This document shows positions 42,785 through 51,197 of a stretch of DNA of 64,000 nucleotides, piece after piece. The notes under the pieces were generated by a model that saw nothing but the letters and a program-made list of their open reading frames with translations, was not told the DNA's origin and made no database searches. The stretch spans positions 124,001 through 188,000 of the forward strand of contig DIYL01000034.1 in assembly GCA_002428985.1 (NCBI GenBank). The letters run 5' to 3'. How positions within the stretch are numbered: the first letter of the stretch is position 1; each line of letters begins with the position of its first letter. The stretch comes from Anaerolineales bacterium UBA6055 (lineage in GTDB: Bacteria; Chloroflexota; Anaerolineae; Aggregatilineales; Phototrophicaceae). Both the position numbers and the translations under genes were made by a program.

Positions 42785-42817
42785 CAGAACACATAGCATA
42801 TAACTGAGGAACGAAAA

Positions 42818-43597
42818 ATGCGTTTAGAAGGAAAAGTAGCACTAGTTACTGGGGCCGCACGTGGTATCGGACGGGGTATCGCACACCGATTTGCCGAAGA
42901 AGGCGCTAGCGTCGGCATAATGGATTTGGATGCTGTCGCCTGTCAAACAGTCGTTGATGAAATCACAGAAGCAGAAGGTAATGCTCTCGAAGTTCACGCC
43001 GACATCAGCGACCCAACACAGGTAAATGCTGCGGTTGCGAAATTACAGGAACACTTTGGAACAATCACTGTATTGATGAACAATGCAGCAGTCATGCCTG
43101 CTGGAGCACTTCATGAAACCCCACTCGAAGATTTTGATCGTTGTCTAGCAGTTAACTTACGTGGAACATATCTTGTCTGTAGCGCAGTAATTCCCGGAAT
43201 GCTGTCTGTGCAAAACGGAAGTATCATCCATATGGCAAGTGTCACAGGGTTATTAGGTCTACCCGGCATCGCTGTCTACTCAATGACCAAAGGTGCATTG
43301 ATTGCACTCGGGCGGGTAATGTCTACTGATTATGCTAAACAAGGCATCCGTACCAACACAGTGTCACCCGGTACAATCGACTCCCCGATGTTACACGATT
43401 TTCTAGCGGCACAAAGCCGACCTGAAGAACTACGACAAGAATTCAATGACATGCACCCGATTGGACGTGTTGGTACAATCCAAGAAGTAGCCAATGTCTG
43501 TTTATTCCTCGCATCCGATGAAGCCAGTTTTGTATCTGGTTCAAATTATGAAGTAGACGGCGGGCTGAGTTCTAAAGGTGAACAACCACAGGATTAG
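42818..43597 (+). CDS. Short-chain dehydrogenase/reductase
   Basis: A 259-residue classical SDR. TGAARGIGRGIA is the cofactor motif, NNAAVMPAG carries the structural Asn (AA in place of AG), and HMASVTGLLGLPGIAVYSMTKGALIAL holds Ser, Tyr and Lys of the active site. EASFVSGSNYEVDGGLS is the usual end. MDLDAVA after beta-2 has an Asp, indicating NAD(H). It lies 33 bases after the Gfo/Idh/MocA gene, with AGGAACG-like ribosome-binding sequence, and 11 bases before the HU-like gene. Confidence 0.93.
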   Translation: MRLEGKVALVTGAARGIGRGIAHRFAEEGASVGIMDLDAVACQTVVDEITEAEGNALEVHADISDPTQVNAAVAKLQEHFGTITVLMNNAAVMPAGALHETPLEDFDRCLAVNLRGTYLVCSAVIPGMLSVQNGSIIHMASVTGLLGLPGIAVYSMTKGALIALGRVMSTDYAKQGIRTNTVSPGTIDSPMLHDFLAAQSRPEELRQEFNDMHPIGRVGTIQEVANVCLFLASDEASFVSGSNYEVDGGLSSKGEQPQD

Positions 43598-43608
43598 GAA
43601 AACTCAAA

Positions 43609-43872
43609 ATGGCAGATCGAATCACTCAGAAAGAATTAATTACGCGCATATCAGAACGTACCGATAAATCAGAAGAAGAGGTTGAGCTTATATTTAATGC
43701 GACGATTGAAGAAATTTATCAATCATTAAAACGACAAGAAAATGTCGTAATTCGCAATTTTGGTAAATTCTATATTCGAGAACGGTCAAGTGGTACGGTA
43801 TTCAAGTTTGATCCATCACAGAAATTACGGGCACTTTTTGGATGGTCATCAACATATAAAGGCAACTTATAG
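43609..43872 (+). CDS. HU/IHF-like DNA-binding protein with shortened arm
   Basis: An 87-residue histone-like protein. The N-terminal helices (ITQKELITRISERTDKSEEEVELIFNATIEEI) and VVIRNFGKFYIRER are diagnostic. The following beta-arm is short: the usual RNPxTG tip with its DNA-intercalating proline is missing, and the sequence passes directly to SSGTVFKFDPSQKLR. It may bind DNA without sharp bending, or do so less strongly (inference). It is placed 11 bases after an SDR gene, an unusual operon partner for HU, and a small membrane-protein gene follows. Confidence 0.82.
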   Translation: MADRITQKELITRISERTDKSEEEVELIFNATIEEIYQSLKRQENVVIRNFGKFYIRERSSGTVFKFDPSQKLRALFGWSSTYKGNL

Positions 43873-43908
43873 GCTATCTATTTCAAGAAGTTAAAAGGTG
43901 GATTGACG

Positions 43909-44073
43909 ATGGATGAACAACTTATTCGAACAATCAGTGTATTTATATTTTTGGGACTTGTTTACGTTGGGGCACGTGGATTCAAAGTAATGCATACAGG
44001 TAGCTGGCGCAACTGGATACCACGTAAAGAAGATGAAATCCAAGACACTACCAAAGACGAATTTTTTGATTAG
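43909..44073 (+). CDS. Small single-pass membrane protein (54 residues)
   Basis: ATG at 43909 to TAG at 44071-44073 encodes 54 residues. One hydrophobic helix at about 6-24 (IRTISVFIFLGLVYVGARG) is followed by WRNWIPRKEDEIQ and an acidic tail. AAAGGTGG eight bases upstream is a strong ribosome-binding site, which argues for a real gene despite its length. It lies 36 bases after the HU-like gene and is followed 75 bases later by another small gene. The function is unknown. Confidence 0.6.
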   Translation: MDEQLIRTISVFIFLGLVYVGARGFKVMHTGSWRNWIPRKEDEIQDTTKDEFFD

Positions 44074-44148
44074 ATCAAATACAAACTATTACGGTATCTC
44101 TAGAATCAGCAGATGCTCAATAACATTAGCAACCTGAGGGGTTACATT

Positions 44149-44391
44149 ATGTCGGACTTTTCAATTGACAAACTCACATCATCGCATTGGATTATGCTCC
44201 AGAATGTCGGCAATAACCTTGTGAGCTTTGACGAACGTTATGAAGCACCAGCATCAGAATTTACTATTTTAGACGAGCTAGAAAAGTGGGGATTGGTCCA
44301 ATATCGTAACAGTGAGACACACGGTTATATTTTGTACTATGAACTGACAACAGATGGGCGATCGGTTCTAGATAATCGTCCAGAAACTTAG
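44149..44391 (+). CDS. Small hypothetical protein
   Basis: An 80-residue soluble protein. I chose the ATG at 44149 because GAGGGG lies before it; an in-frame ATG 36 bases earlier has none. FTILDELEKWGLVQYRNSETHGYILYYELTTDGRSVLD looks like a winged-helix wing (helix then beta hairpin), so DNA or protein binding is possible. No closer assignment can be made. A 226-bp gap with one likely promoter separates it from the next operon. Confidence 0.55.
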   Translation: MSDFSIDKLTSSHWIMLQNVGNNLVSFDERYEAPASEFTILDELEKWGLVQYRNSETHGYILYYELTTDGRSVLDNRPET

Positions 44392-44561
44392 GTTACCTCA
44401 ATTTCTAGAACAATAGAGCATAGTCGTCTTGGAAATTATAAATTTTTGCAATTATTGATATTCTACCGTTGGCGATTAGCATGAATCAAGTATATCGTAA
44501 TTTTACTGTGGTCTTATCAGATATTGCACTCTTTGGCTCAACACATGGCGAGTCATGATGT

Positions 44562-44591
44562 TTGTCATGTAAAGTCGAAGTACGCTACAAT
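44562..44591 (+). promoter_or_regulatory. Promoter of the MBL-FAH-M24 operon
   Basis: TTGTCA (44562-44567) and TACAAT (44586-44591) are 18 bp apart, one mismatch each from consensus. The start point would be near 44598. TAGGAGATT then precedes ATG 44618. Confidence 0.55.
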
Positions 44592-44617
44592 CATCAAAAA
44601 TTAATAGGAGATTATTT

Positions 44618-45580
44618 ATGGAAATTGCACCCAATATTCACCGGATTGAATGTACATTCCAAGGTACCCGCATGGCGTATGTTCACCTATTTGTCGGCGA
44701 ATCAGCGTCGATGTTAGTTGACACATGCTGTGTGCATAACCCAGAGCAAGATATTGTCCCATATATGGAAAGTATAGGGTTCGATCCCAAATCACTCACT
44801 TATATTCTGATCTCGCATAGTGACCTTGACCATCAAGGTGGAAACGCCCCGATGAAACGTATTGCTCCGCAAGCGATTATGATGTGTCATAATCTAGATC
44901 AACCGTGGATTGATAGTGCAGAAGAATTAATTGTCAATCGCTATATGCAATGGGATGCACCACATGGTTATGAGACAACGCCCGAAGCCAAAGCCGACTT
45001 ACACAGCACCATGGACTGTCTACCTGTCGATATGACACTTGAAGGTGGCGAACAATTCAATATGGGTGGGGGATGGTATATCGAAGCGGTTCATACTCCC
45101 GGTCACACATGGGGACATCTTGCTGTCTACGATCCAGTAAGTAAGACAATGGCAGCCGGAGAAGCCGCTCTATGGAACGCAATTCTAGATATTGATTGGA
45201 ATCCCGTCTTACCACCAACCTATTGTTATGTCGATACATACCTCTCAACGCTGGAACGCTTGATGAGTATGGATATACAAGTTTATTCTCCGGCACATTG
45301 GCAAGTTCAAAGAGGTTCACAAGTTAATGAGTTCTTGCGTGAAAGCCGGAATTATTGTTTGCATGTAGAAAAACATTTACTGGATTATGCTAGCACAATG
45401 GAATCATTCACCCTCAAACAGGCAATTGATGATGTCGGACCCAAAGTCTCGACGTGGGATGAATCAGGCAATGGTTTATTTACCTTTCCATTTAACGGAA
45501 ACCTAGAACGCTTAACCCAACGTGGTTTACTAACGCAATCTCGTAATGACGATAACATAATCATCTGGAGCAAATCATGA
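44618..45580 (+). CDS. MBL-fold metallohydrolase
   Basis: A 320-residue metallo-beta-lactamase-fold hydrolase. SHSDLDHQGG (His67, Asp69, Asp71, His72) is the binuclear zinc motif, HTPGHTWGHLAVYD gives the third histidine, and PAHWQV near residue 228 the last. These proteins hydrolyse thioesters, lactones, or phosphodiesters; glyoxalase II-like is the broad label. The last ATGA overlaps the FAH-family gene by four bases, showing translational coupling. The three-gene operon MBL, FAH, M24 suggests a catabolic route through a lactone or acyl intermediate (inference). Confidence 0.9.
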   Translation: MEIAPNIHRIECTFQGTRMAYVHLFVGESASMLVDTCCVHNPEQDIVPYMESIGFDPKSLTYILISHSDLDHQGGNAPMKRIAPQAIMMCHNLDQPWIDSAEELIVNRYMQWDAPHGYETTPEAKADLHSTMDCLPVDMTLEGGEQFNMGGGWYIEAVHTPGHTWGHLAVYDPVSKTMAAGEAALWNAILDIDWNPVLPPTYCYVDTYLSTLERLMSMDIQVYSPAHWQVQRGSQVNEFLRESRNYCLHVEKHLLDYASTMESFTLKQAIDDVGPKVSTWDESGNGLFTFPFNGNLERLTQRGLLTQSRNDDNIIIWSKS

Positions 45581-46479
45581 GCGACGCACCTTTATTGATC
45601 CGCTATTTTCATCCTGACAATGATGAATGTGTCGGGCTATTGATGGATGATACAGTATATGATGTAACCCATCTGTTTCCGTTTATATCGGTCTGGTTAC
45701 ATACATCAGTCGGACGTGTTGACGAAGCGATTGAATCACTTATTGCCGCAGCATATGAATCACCACGGACGTTCCCCGCGATTTCACTAGATACAGAACC
45801 GGATAAAAACAGTGTGCACTGGTTGCCACCGATGGATGAACAAGAAATCTGGGCGGCTGGCGTGACTTATATTCGTAGTCGTGAAGCCCGTCAAGAAGAA
45901 GCTGAAGATGGCGGTGATGTCTACGCGCGTGTGTATGATGCTGATCGCCCAGAAATATTCTTCAAAGCATCCGCCAAAAACACAGTCGGGCATCTTGATG
46001 CAGTCGGCATCCGTGAAGATTCGAAATGGAATGTGCCAGAACCTGAGCTCGGCTTAGTGATGAATAGCGCAATGGAAATGGTCGGGTTTACGATTGGTAA
46101 CGATATGAGTAGTCGTGATATTGAAGGCGCAAACCCCCTATATCTGCCACAGGCGAAGGTCTATACAGCATCCTGTGGACTTGGTCCGGGGATTTTGCTC
46201 AAGCCATCAAATGAGTGGCTGGACACCACAATTCATGTGACAATTACACGCGACGGCACCGATGAATTTACAGGATCGATTTCAACCTCACAAATCAAAC
46301 GAACCATTCCTGAACTTATTGACTATCTTGGACGGAGTAATAAATTCCCAGATGGTGCCATTCTACTGACAGGAACGGGTGTTGTCCCGGATGCAGATTT
46401 CACATTACAAGTTGGTGATGTCGTAAAAATCACAATTGATGGTATCGGGACGTTACAAAACCGCGTCATTGAGGTGTGA
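45577..46479 (+). CDS. Fumarylacetoacetate hydrolase (FAH) family protein
   Basis: A 300-residue FAH-fold enzyme; members hydrolyse C-C bonds of acylpyruvates or dehydrate 2-keto-3-deoxy sugars. EPELGLVMNSAME (Glu155, Glu157) and the GNDMSSRDIEG region (Asp176) supply the metal ligands, and AGVTYIRS and FFKASAKN upstream match the 2-keto-3-deoxy-D-arabinonate dehydratase-like branch. LTGTGVVPD near the C-terminus is typical. It overlaps the MBL gene by four bases and is followed one base later by an M24-like gene. Confidence 0.9.
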   Translation: MSDAPLLIRYFHPDNDECVGLLMDDTVYDVTHLFPFISVWLHTSVGRVDEAIESLIAAAYESPRTFPAISLDTEPDKNSVHWLPPMDEQEIWAAGVTYIRSREARQEEAEDGGDVYARVYDADRPEIFFKASAKNTVGHLDAVGIREDSKWNVPEPELGLVMNSAMEMVGFTIGNDMSSRDIEGANPLYLPQAKVYTASCGLGPGILLKPSNEWLDTTIHVTITRDGTDEFTGSISTSQIKRTIPELIDYLGRSNKFPDGAILLTGTGVVPDADFTLQVGDVVKITIDGIGTLQNRVIEV

Positions 46480-46480
46480 T

Positions 46481-47878
46481 ATGGTGAGTCAAGTTGAACT
46501 GGCAGAACTCTCGCTCCCACATTTTGGATTGCCGACAGTCCAGCCAGAAATTCCAACAGAGACATATCAAGCGCGGATTGATTCTGCACTCGAAAAAGCA
46601 AACAGGGCAGGGCATGATGTGCTAGTCGTCTATGGCGATCGTGAACATTCCGCCAATCTTGCCTATCTGACAGGGTATGATCCACGGTTCGAGGAAGCCT
46701 TGCTCGTCCTTAAGCCTGATGCGAAACCTGTGCTTCTTGTTGGTAACGAAGGCATGGGTTATGCTGAAATGATGCAACTCGATGTCGAAAAAGTCCTCTA
46801 TCAGACGTTCAGTTTGCTCGGTCAGCCACGTGGGAAAAGCCCAATGCTGGCGGACATACTGCGTGGTGCTAGCTTAGTTGGCGGTCAGCAAATTGGGGTT
46901 GTCGGATGGAAGGCATTCGATGAACGGGAGTCACAAGATCCTGCTCACACATTAGAAATCCCAGCGTTTATTGTCGATGTCCTGACAGATATTGTCGGTG
47001 ATCGTCAAAAACTAGTGAACGCAACCGCACTGTTTATGAACCCAGCAGATGGTTTGCGTGCAATTAACGATATTGACCAACTGGCATATTTTGAATTTGC
47101 TGCAACCTACACATCACAGGCACTACGCAATGTTTTGTTTGGCGTAAAAGCCGGCATGACTGAATTTGAAGCTGTCGCACTGATGAACCAAACAGGGTTG
47201 CCCCTATCCTGCCATCTTATGCTATCAAGTGGTGAGCGCGCAGGTCTTGGTTTACCCAGCCCATCCCTTAAAACTATGAAACTCGGTGAACCGACTACCA
47301 TGGCATATGGCGTATGGGGAGCACTTAATGCACGAGGTGGGTGGCTTGCACGTGACGCAAACGACCTGCCCGAGGGCGTTCAGGATTATGTGGATAAGCT
47401 AGTTAAGCCATACTTCCATGCTATTGCAGAATGGTACGAAGCTGTGGAAATTGGTGTTACAGGTGGTGAATTATATGCGATCATCCAGAAACACCTCGGC
47501 GACCCATTCTTTGGTATCGGACTCAATCCGGGTCACTTGATTCATCTGGACGAATGGGTGCATTCACCGATTTACGAAAACTCGGAGATGACCTTACAAT
47601 CCGGCATGGCGATCCAAGTTGATTTGATTCCTGCGACGCATTCACCGTATCATACGACAAATATCGAAGATGGCATTTTGCTTGCAGACGAAGCAACCCG
47701 TACAGAACTATCGCAGAGGTATCCATCTGCGTGGGAACGTATTGAGCATCGCCGAGCATATATGCAAAATACACTAGGCATTTCACTCAAACCTGAGGTT
47801 TTGCCATTGTCAAATATCCCAGCATATCTGCCACCATTTTGGCTATCACCACATATGGCAATGCGTGTCGTCAAATAG
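46481..47878 (+). CDS. M24 (creatinase/prolidase fold) protein lacking metal ligands
   Basis: A 465-residue protein with an N-terminal creatinase-type domain and a C-terminal M24 pita-bread domain. The expected first ligand segment (two Asp in a DxG...D pattern) reads MAYGVWGALNARGGWLAR, with no aspartates in place. The region GLNPGHLIHLDEW and QSGMAIQVDLIP replace the usual GHGIG and EPG ligand motifs. So it is probably a metal-independent enzyme, as creatinase itself is, or a pseudoenzyme. ATG 46481 starts one base after the FAH stop, and no ribosome-binding site other than GAGGTG is needed. Final gene of the operon. Confidence 0.78.
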   Translation: MVSQVELAELSLPHFGLPTVQPEIPTETYQARIDSALEKANRAGHDVLVVYGDREHSANLAYLTGYDPRFEEALLVLKPDAKPVLLVGNEGMGYAEMMQLDVEKVLYQTFSLLGQPRGKSPMLADILRGASLVGGQQIGVVGWKAFDERESQDPAHTLEIPAFIVDVLTDIVGDRQKLVNATALFMNPADGLRAINDIDQLAYFEFAATYTSQALRNVLFGVKAGMTEFEAVALMNQTGLPLSCHLMLSSGERAGLGLPSPSLKTMKLGEPTTMAYGVWGALNARGGWLARDANDLPEGVQDYVDKLVKPYFHAIAEWYEAVEIGVTGGELYAIIQKHLGDPFFGIGLNPGHLIHLDEWVHSPIYENSEMTLQSGMAIQVDLIPATHSPYHTTNIEDGILLADEATRTELSQRYPSAWERIEHRRAYMQNTLGISLKPEVLPLSNIPAYLPPFWLSPHMAMRVVK

Positions 47879-47881
47879 TGC

Positions 47882-48235
47882 TTAAACAGTGACCTCCCAT
47901 GCAATGCCATCGGGGTCGCTGATGACAAAGAATGGTTCTTCATCTGAGTATGGCTTTATAAATGGCACCTTATGCTCACTAAAATAATCGGCAGCGGCTT
48001 TTAGGTCCTGCACATATAGATCCATCGACATTTGTGGTAATTCGCCATAAGGTCGAGGATCTGTTTTTGTCTTGGCAGTCGGTAGGAGTAGAAACTTAAA
48101 CTTACCCGCAGACAAATGATAAAATCCATATTCATCCACTTGTGCATCAAATCCTAAAATTTCGCGATAGAACTTGAGCGATGCATCTAAATCCGAACAG
48201 GTGATATTGACTTCGCCAGGTGTAAAATTCATCAT
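47882..48235 (-). CDS. VOC (glyoxalase-fold) protein
   Basis: A 117-residue single-domain vicinal-oxygen-chelate protein. The opening NITCSDLDASLKFYREILGFD is the diagnostic beta-alpha unit, YVQDLKAAADYF the second, and ISDPDGIAWEV the terminal strand with a likely metal-ligand Glu. GGGAGA lies before ATG 48235. The gene is convergent with the M24-like gene, three bases apart. A dioxygenase, bleomycin-resistance-like or glyoxalase role cannot be distinguished. Confidence 0.85.
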   Translation of the reverse strand: MMNFTPGEVNITCSDLDASLKFYREILGFDAQVDEYGFYHLSAGKFKFLLLPTAKTKTDPRPYGELPQMSMDLYVQDLKAAADYFSEHKVPFIKPYSDEEPFFVISDPDGIAWEVTV

Positions 48236-48483
48236 GTATCTCCCTTACATGCAGACCAAAATGCAGTGTGTCATTTGTATTTAGAATATCACAACGTATC
48301 CTAGAATCAATCAAACGCAATCCAATACCATATCTATTCATTCCAAGTCAGTATATGATTTTGCGAATCCACTTCACCTAATGTTATCATTCATCCATAA
48401 GTTGATTCATGTAAACAACAGATTATTGCCACAACGTATTTTAGCTAAATTCTTTACTTATTGAATAATTTTAGAGGGATGAT

Positions 48484-49683
48484 ATGAAGATTACAGCAAT
48501 CGAAACACTCCAATGGAAAGAATTTCCGCGCTTAATGGTTGTCCGTGTCCATACAGATAGTGGAATCATCGGGTTAGGCGAAACAGTTGACAAAATTCCC
48601 GGTGCAAAAGGAGCGATTCATGGCACAGTTGCACCACTTGTCCTCGGTCAAGACCCACTCGACATTGAAGGTGTCTGGCGGTTTGTGATGGATAACATCA
48701 TGTATCACGGTTACGCTGGAGCAGAAACACGCGCGCTATCGGCTGTGGAAGTTGCCCTATGGGACATCATGGGTAAATATTATGGTGCGCCACTTTATCA
48801 CTTACTTGGTGGTAAAACCCGCGACGAAGTCCCGACTTATAATACGTGCATTGGTTTTGGTGACTATCAAGATTATCAACTGTGGCACAATGATGCAGGC
48901 AAACTCGCCCGAAGCCTAATAGATGATGGCATTTATGCTATGAAGATTTGGCCCTTTGATCAATTCAGTGAACGGACATTCGGTCAACGTATTTCACTCG
49001 CTGACATCGAAAAAGGTCTAGAACCTGTCAAACAAATCCGCGATGCCGTTGGCGATCAAATGGATATTGGGATTGAATGTCACTTCCGGTGGAATCGTGT
49101 GAGCATGGAGCGTATTGCCCGCGCTCTCGAACCCTATAATATTATGTTTCTTGAAGATGTCCTGCCAGCTGTCTATCCAGATGAAATCAAAGCCTTATCT
49201 CAAAGCACAACCATACCTGTAATCGGCTCCGAACTACTCATAACCCGTTGGCAAATGCGTGAATGGCTAGAAAAACATGTCTCGCAAATTGTCATGACCG
49301 ACCCGGTATGGAATGGTGGGATTGCTGAAACCCGCAAAATCGCCAACCTTGCCGAGACATTTGGTGTACCGCTTGTTCTACACAATGTCGCGAGTTCAAT
49401 TTGCCATGCGGTGTGTATGCACCTTGGCGCGCACATCCCGAATCTATATTTTGTCGAATCTGTACGTGCCTTCTATAAGAGCTATTTTGATGTACTCACC
49501 GACTTCGTACCGACAGTCACAGATGGACACCTCGATATCCCGCAAGGACCAGGACTTGGGGTGAATCTTCTCGACTCTGCACTTGAGCGGAATGATCTTA
49601 TTCGTCAAATATCGGAAGGGGATGGTCTAGCTGGTGGTCGGCGTGCAATGGGAGATCATTGGGCTGTCGAGGACATTCGTTAA
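48484..49683 (+). CDS. Enolase-superfamily enzyme (mandelate racemase / muconate lactonizing type)
   Basis: A 399-residue member of the enolase superfamily, probably a sugar-acid dehydratase of the galactonate-dehydratase-like subgroup. MKIWPFDQF holds the Lys position of the KxK region. IGIECHFRWN, FLEDVLPA and IGSELLITR give three acidic metal ligands, and MTDPVWNGGIAETRKIA plus LHNVASSICHAV supply the later Asp and His. The family abstracts a proton alpha to a carboxylate. AGAGGG precedes the ATG. It stands alone before a strong terminator, downstream of the FAH and SDR genes, consistent with an aldonate catabolic neighbourhood. Confidence 0.92.
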   Translation: MKITAIETLQWKEFPRLMVVRVHTDSGIIGLGETVDKIPGAKGAIHGTVAPLVLGQDPLDIEGVWRFVMDNIMYHGYAGAETRALSAVEVALWDIMGKYYGAPLYHLLGGKTRDEVPTYNTCIGFGDYQDYQLWHNDAGKLARSLIDDGIYAMKIWPFDQFSERTFGQRISLADIEKGLEPVKQIRDAVGDQMDIGIECHFRWNRVSMERIARALEPYNIMFLEDVLPAVYPDEIKALSQSTTIPVIGSELLITRWQMREWLEKHVSQIVMTDPVWNGGIAETRKIANLAETFGVPLVLHNVASSICHAVCMHLGAHIPNLYFVESVRAFYKSYFDVLTDFVPTVTDGHLDIPQGPGLGVNLLDSALERNDLIRQISEGDGLAGGRRAMGDHWAVEDIR

Positions 49684-49718
49684 GTGATTTAATTTTCAAT
49701 CCAATACTATTGAATTTG

Positions 49719-49760
49719 AAGCCCAACCAGTACGATAATTTATCGTTGGCTGGGCTTTTT
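49719..49760 (+). terminator. Rho-independent terminator of the enolase-family gene
   Basis: AAGCCCA (49719-49725) pairs with TGGGCTT (49751-49757), and ACGATAA pairs with TTATCGT inside, followed by five T in all. It lies 35 bases after the stop. Confidence 0.85.
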
Positions 49761-49811
49761 CATTACCGACAAATTTGTCAGTCTTCTAAGTTTATTCAAA
49801 AATATGACCAA

Positions 49812-51014
49812 CTAACCTAATATCGGACGGATATTCTGTCCAAATCGGATCATATGTTTAAACACAACATTTTCAACATCAGTTGCTTGGTTAATAAAAA
49901 TATCATCCCAAATTCTTGCCATCGTATCCATCAGATGGTGTTCCACCGTCGTCCACTGTGGTAAAGGCGGATAAGATCGTCCTATTTGAATGGCGGTATT
50001 GATTGTCCATAAAAACTCATCTTGTTGATAAGCCTCATCATTCTGTATGTTGGTTTGCGTTGGCATCAATCCAATAATCTTACTCATCTTATGATGAACA
50101 TCGGGCGATAAGAAAGCCTTTAGGAACGCTATCCCCTGTTTCTTTTGTTCCACATCAGCATGATTCCACATTACCAAATGTTGCGTGCCAACAAATGGTA
50201 CCCCCGGTGGTAAGGTCACTCCTATCCGGCTCATAAGATGCTCAGGTAATCTACGTTTTAGTTCATAATACATCCGAGTCCCGCCCATCATTAACGCAGC
50301 CTCTCGATTTGCAAAAAAAGCTGTCATCTGGGCAGGGGATGTTCGGCTAAATTCAGGAATGTAACGATACAAGTTGAAGTAATGAGTAACCGCTTGTATT
50401 GCTTTAATATCAAGCAAGTGAATTTGGCGTCCATCTTCGCTAATGATGTCAGTATTACTCCCCCAAATCCAACTCGCAAGTTGATGAAGGCTAGCAGGGT
50501 TTTTTACTGTACTCACAGCCCATGGATAACGAAGAATTTTCTGGGAGATTTTTGATAACGAATGTTCAAAACTGTTGACAGATGCAAACTCAATGGTTGG
50601 ATCAACACCAGCATCCTCAATCATATCTTGCCAATAGTATAAGACTTGGCTATCTGATAACCATGGAATTGCATAAACACCCCGCCACGTAGAATTTGTG
50701 CCAAACTGCCATCCAGAAAAATTATGAAAATCCCCAATTTGCTCAATATCTTCTTCTGTAAAACTATAAAGTACATCTTGCTCCACAAAATCTGCAAGCC
50801 ATGTAGATCCAATTTCAGAGATAACAATATCTGATTTGTGTTGAGCTAGTGATTTTAATTTATCCCATAAATCAACCCACTCAATCACATCTACAGACAT
50901 GTCAAAATCCAAAGGTTGTACCATTTGTTGTACTAATTGATTAACAGACCGATTTTTAGTTGCATCCCAGTTGCGAGCAAGAGAAATTGGTAACTGATTC
51001 ATAGATCTTTCCAT
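49812..51014 (-). CDS. Family 1 solute-binding-like protein without an export signal
   Basis: A 400-residue protein with the full fold of an extracytoplasmic sugar-binding protein: DIVISEIGSTWLADF, WRGVYAIPWLSDSQVLYYWQDMIEDAG, AFFANREAALMMGG and GIAFLKAFLSPDVHHKMSKI. But the N-terminus begins MERSMNQLPISLARNWDAT, which is already the first mature strand, so no signal peptide or lipobox is present. The start may instead be the Met at 51002, which has GGAAAG before it. It is therefore probably cytoplasmic, perhaps an intracellular sensor or the ligand domain of a separated receptor. No regulator or permease gene adjoins it. Confidence 0.82.
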   Translation of the reverse strand: MERSMNQLPISLARNWDATKNRSVNQLVQQMVQPLDFDMSVDVIEWVDLWDKLKSLAQHKSDIVISEIGSTWLADFVEQDVLYSFTEEDIEQIGDFHNFSGWQFGTNSTWRGVYAIPWLSDSQVLYYWQDMIEDAGVDPTIEFASVNSFEHSLSKISQKILRYPWAVSTVKNPASLHQLASWIWGSNTDIISEDGRQIHLLDIKAIQAVTHYFNLYRYIPEFSRTSPAQMTAFFANREAALMMGGTRMYYELKRRLPEHLMSRIGVTLPPGVPFVGTQHLVMWNHADVEQKKQGIAFLKAFLSPDVHHKMSKIIGLMPTQTNIQNDEAYQQDEFLWTINTAIQIGRSYPPLPQWTTVEHHLMDTMARIWDDIFINQATDVENVVFKHMIRFGQNIRPILG

Positions 51015-51197
51015 TTACAAACGCTAAACAAACTTATTGGACTCATCATATCAGACTACGATCTTTATTTCACTTAAAGTATGCCCTGAGCATCATGAGT
51101 TTATGAGCATTCGCATAACACTTACACAAACTTCACCCATTCCAAGACAATTTATCGGATAATGTGTGAAATAAAGATTCACAAGAATTTCTAACTC

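Noticed and set aside
44481..44558. A 25-codon frame before the MBL operon
   Set aside because: There is no ribosome-binding site and it lies upstream of the mapped promoter.
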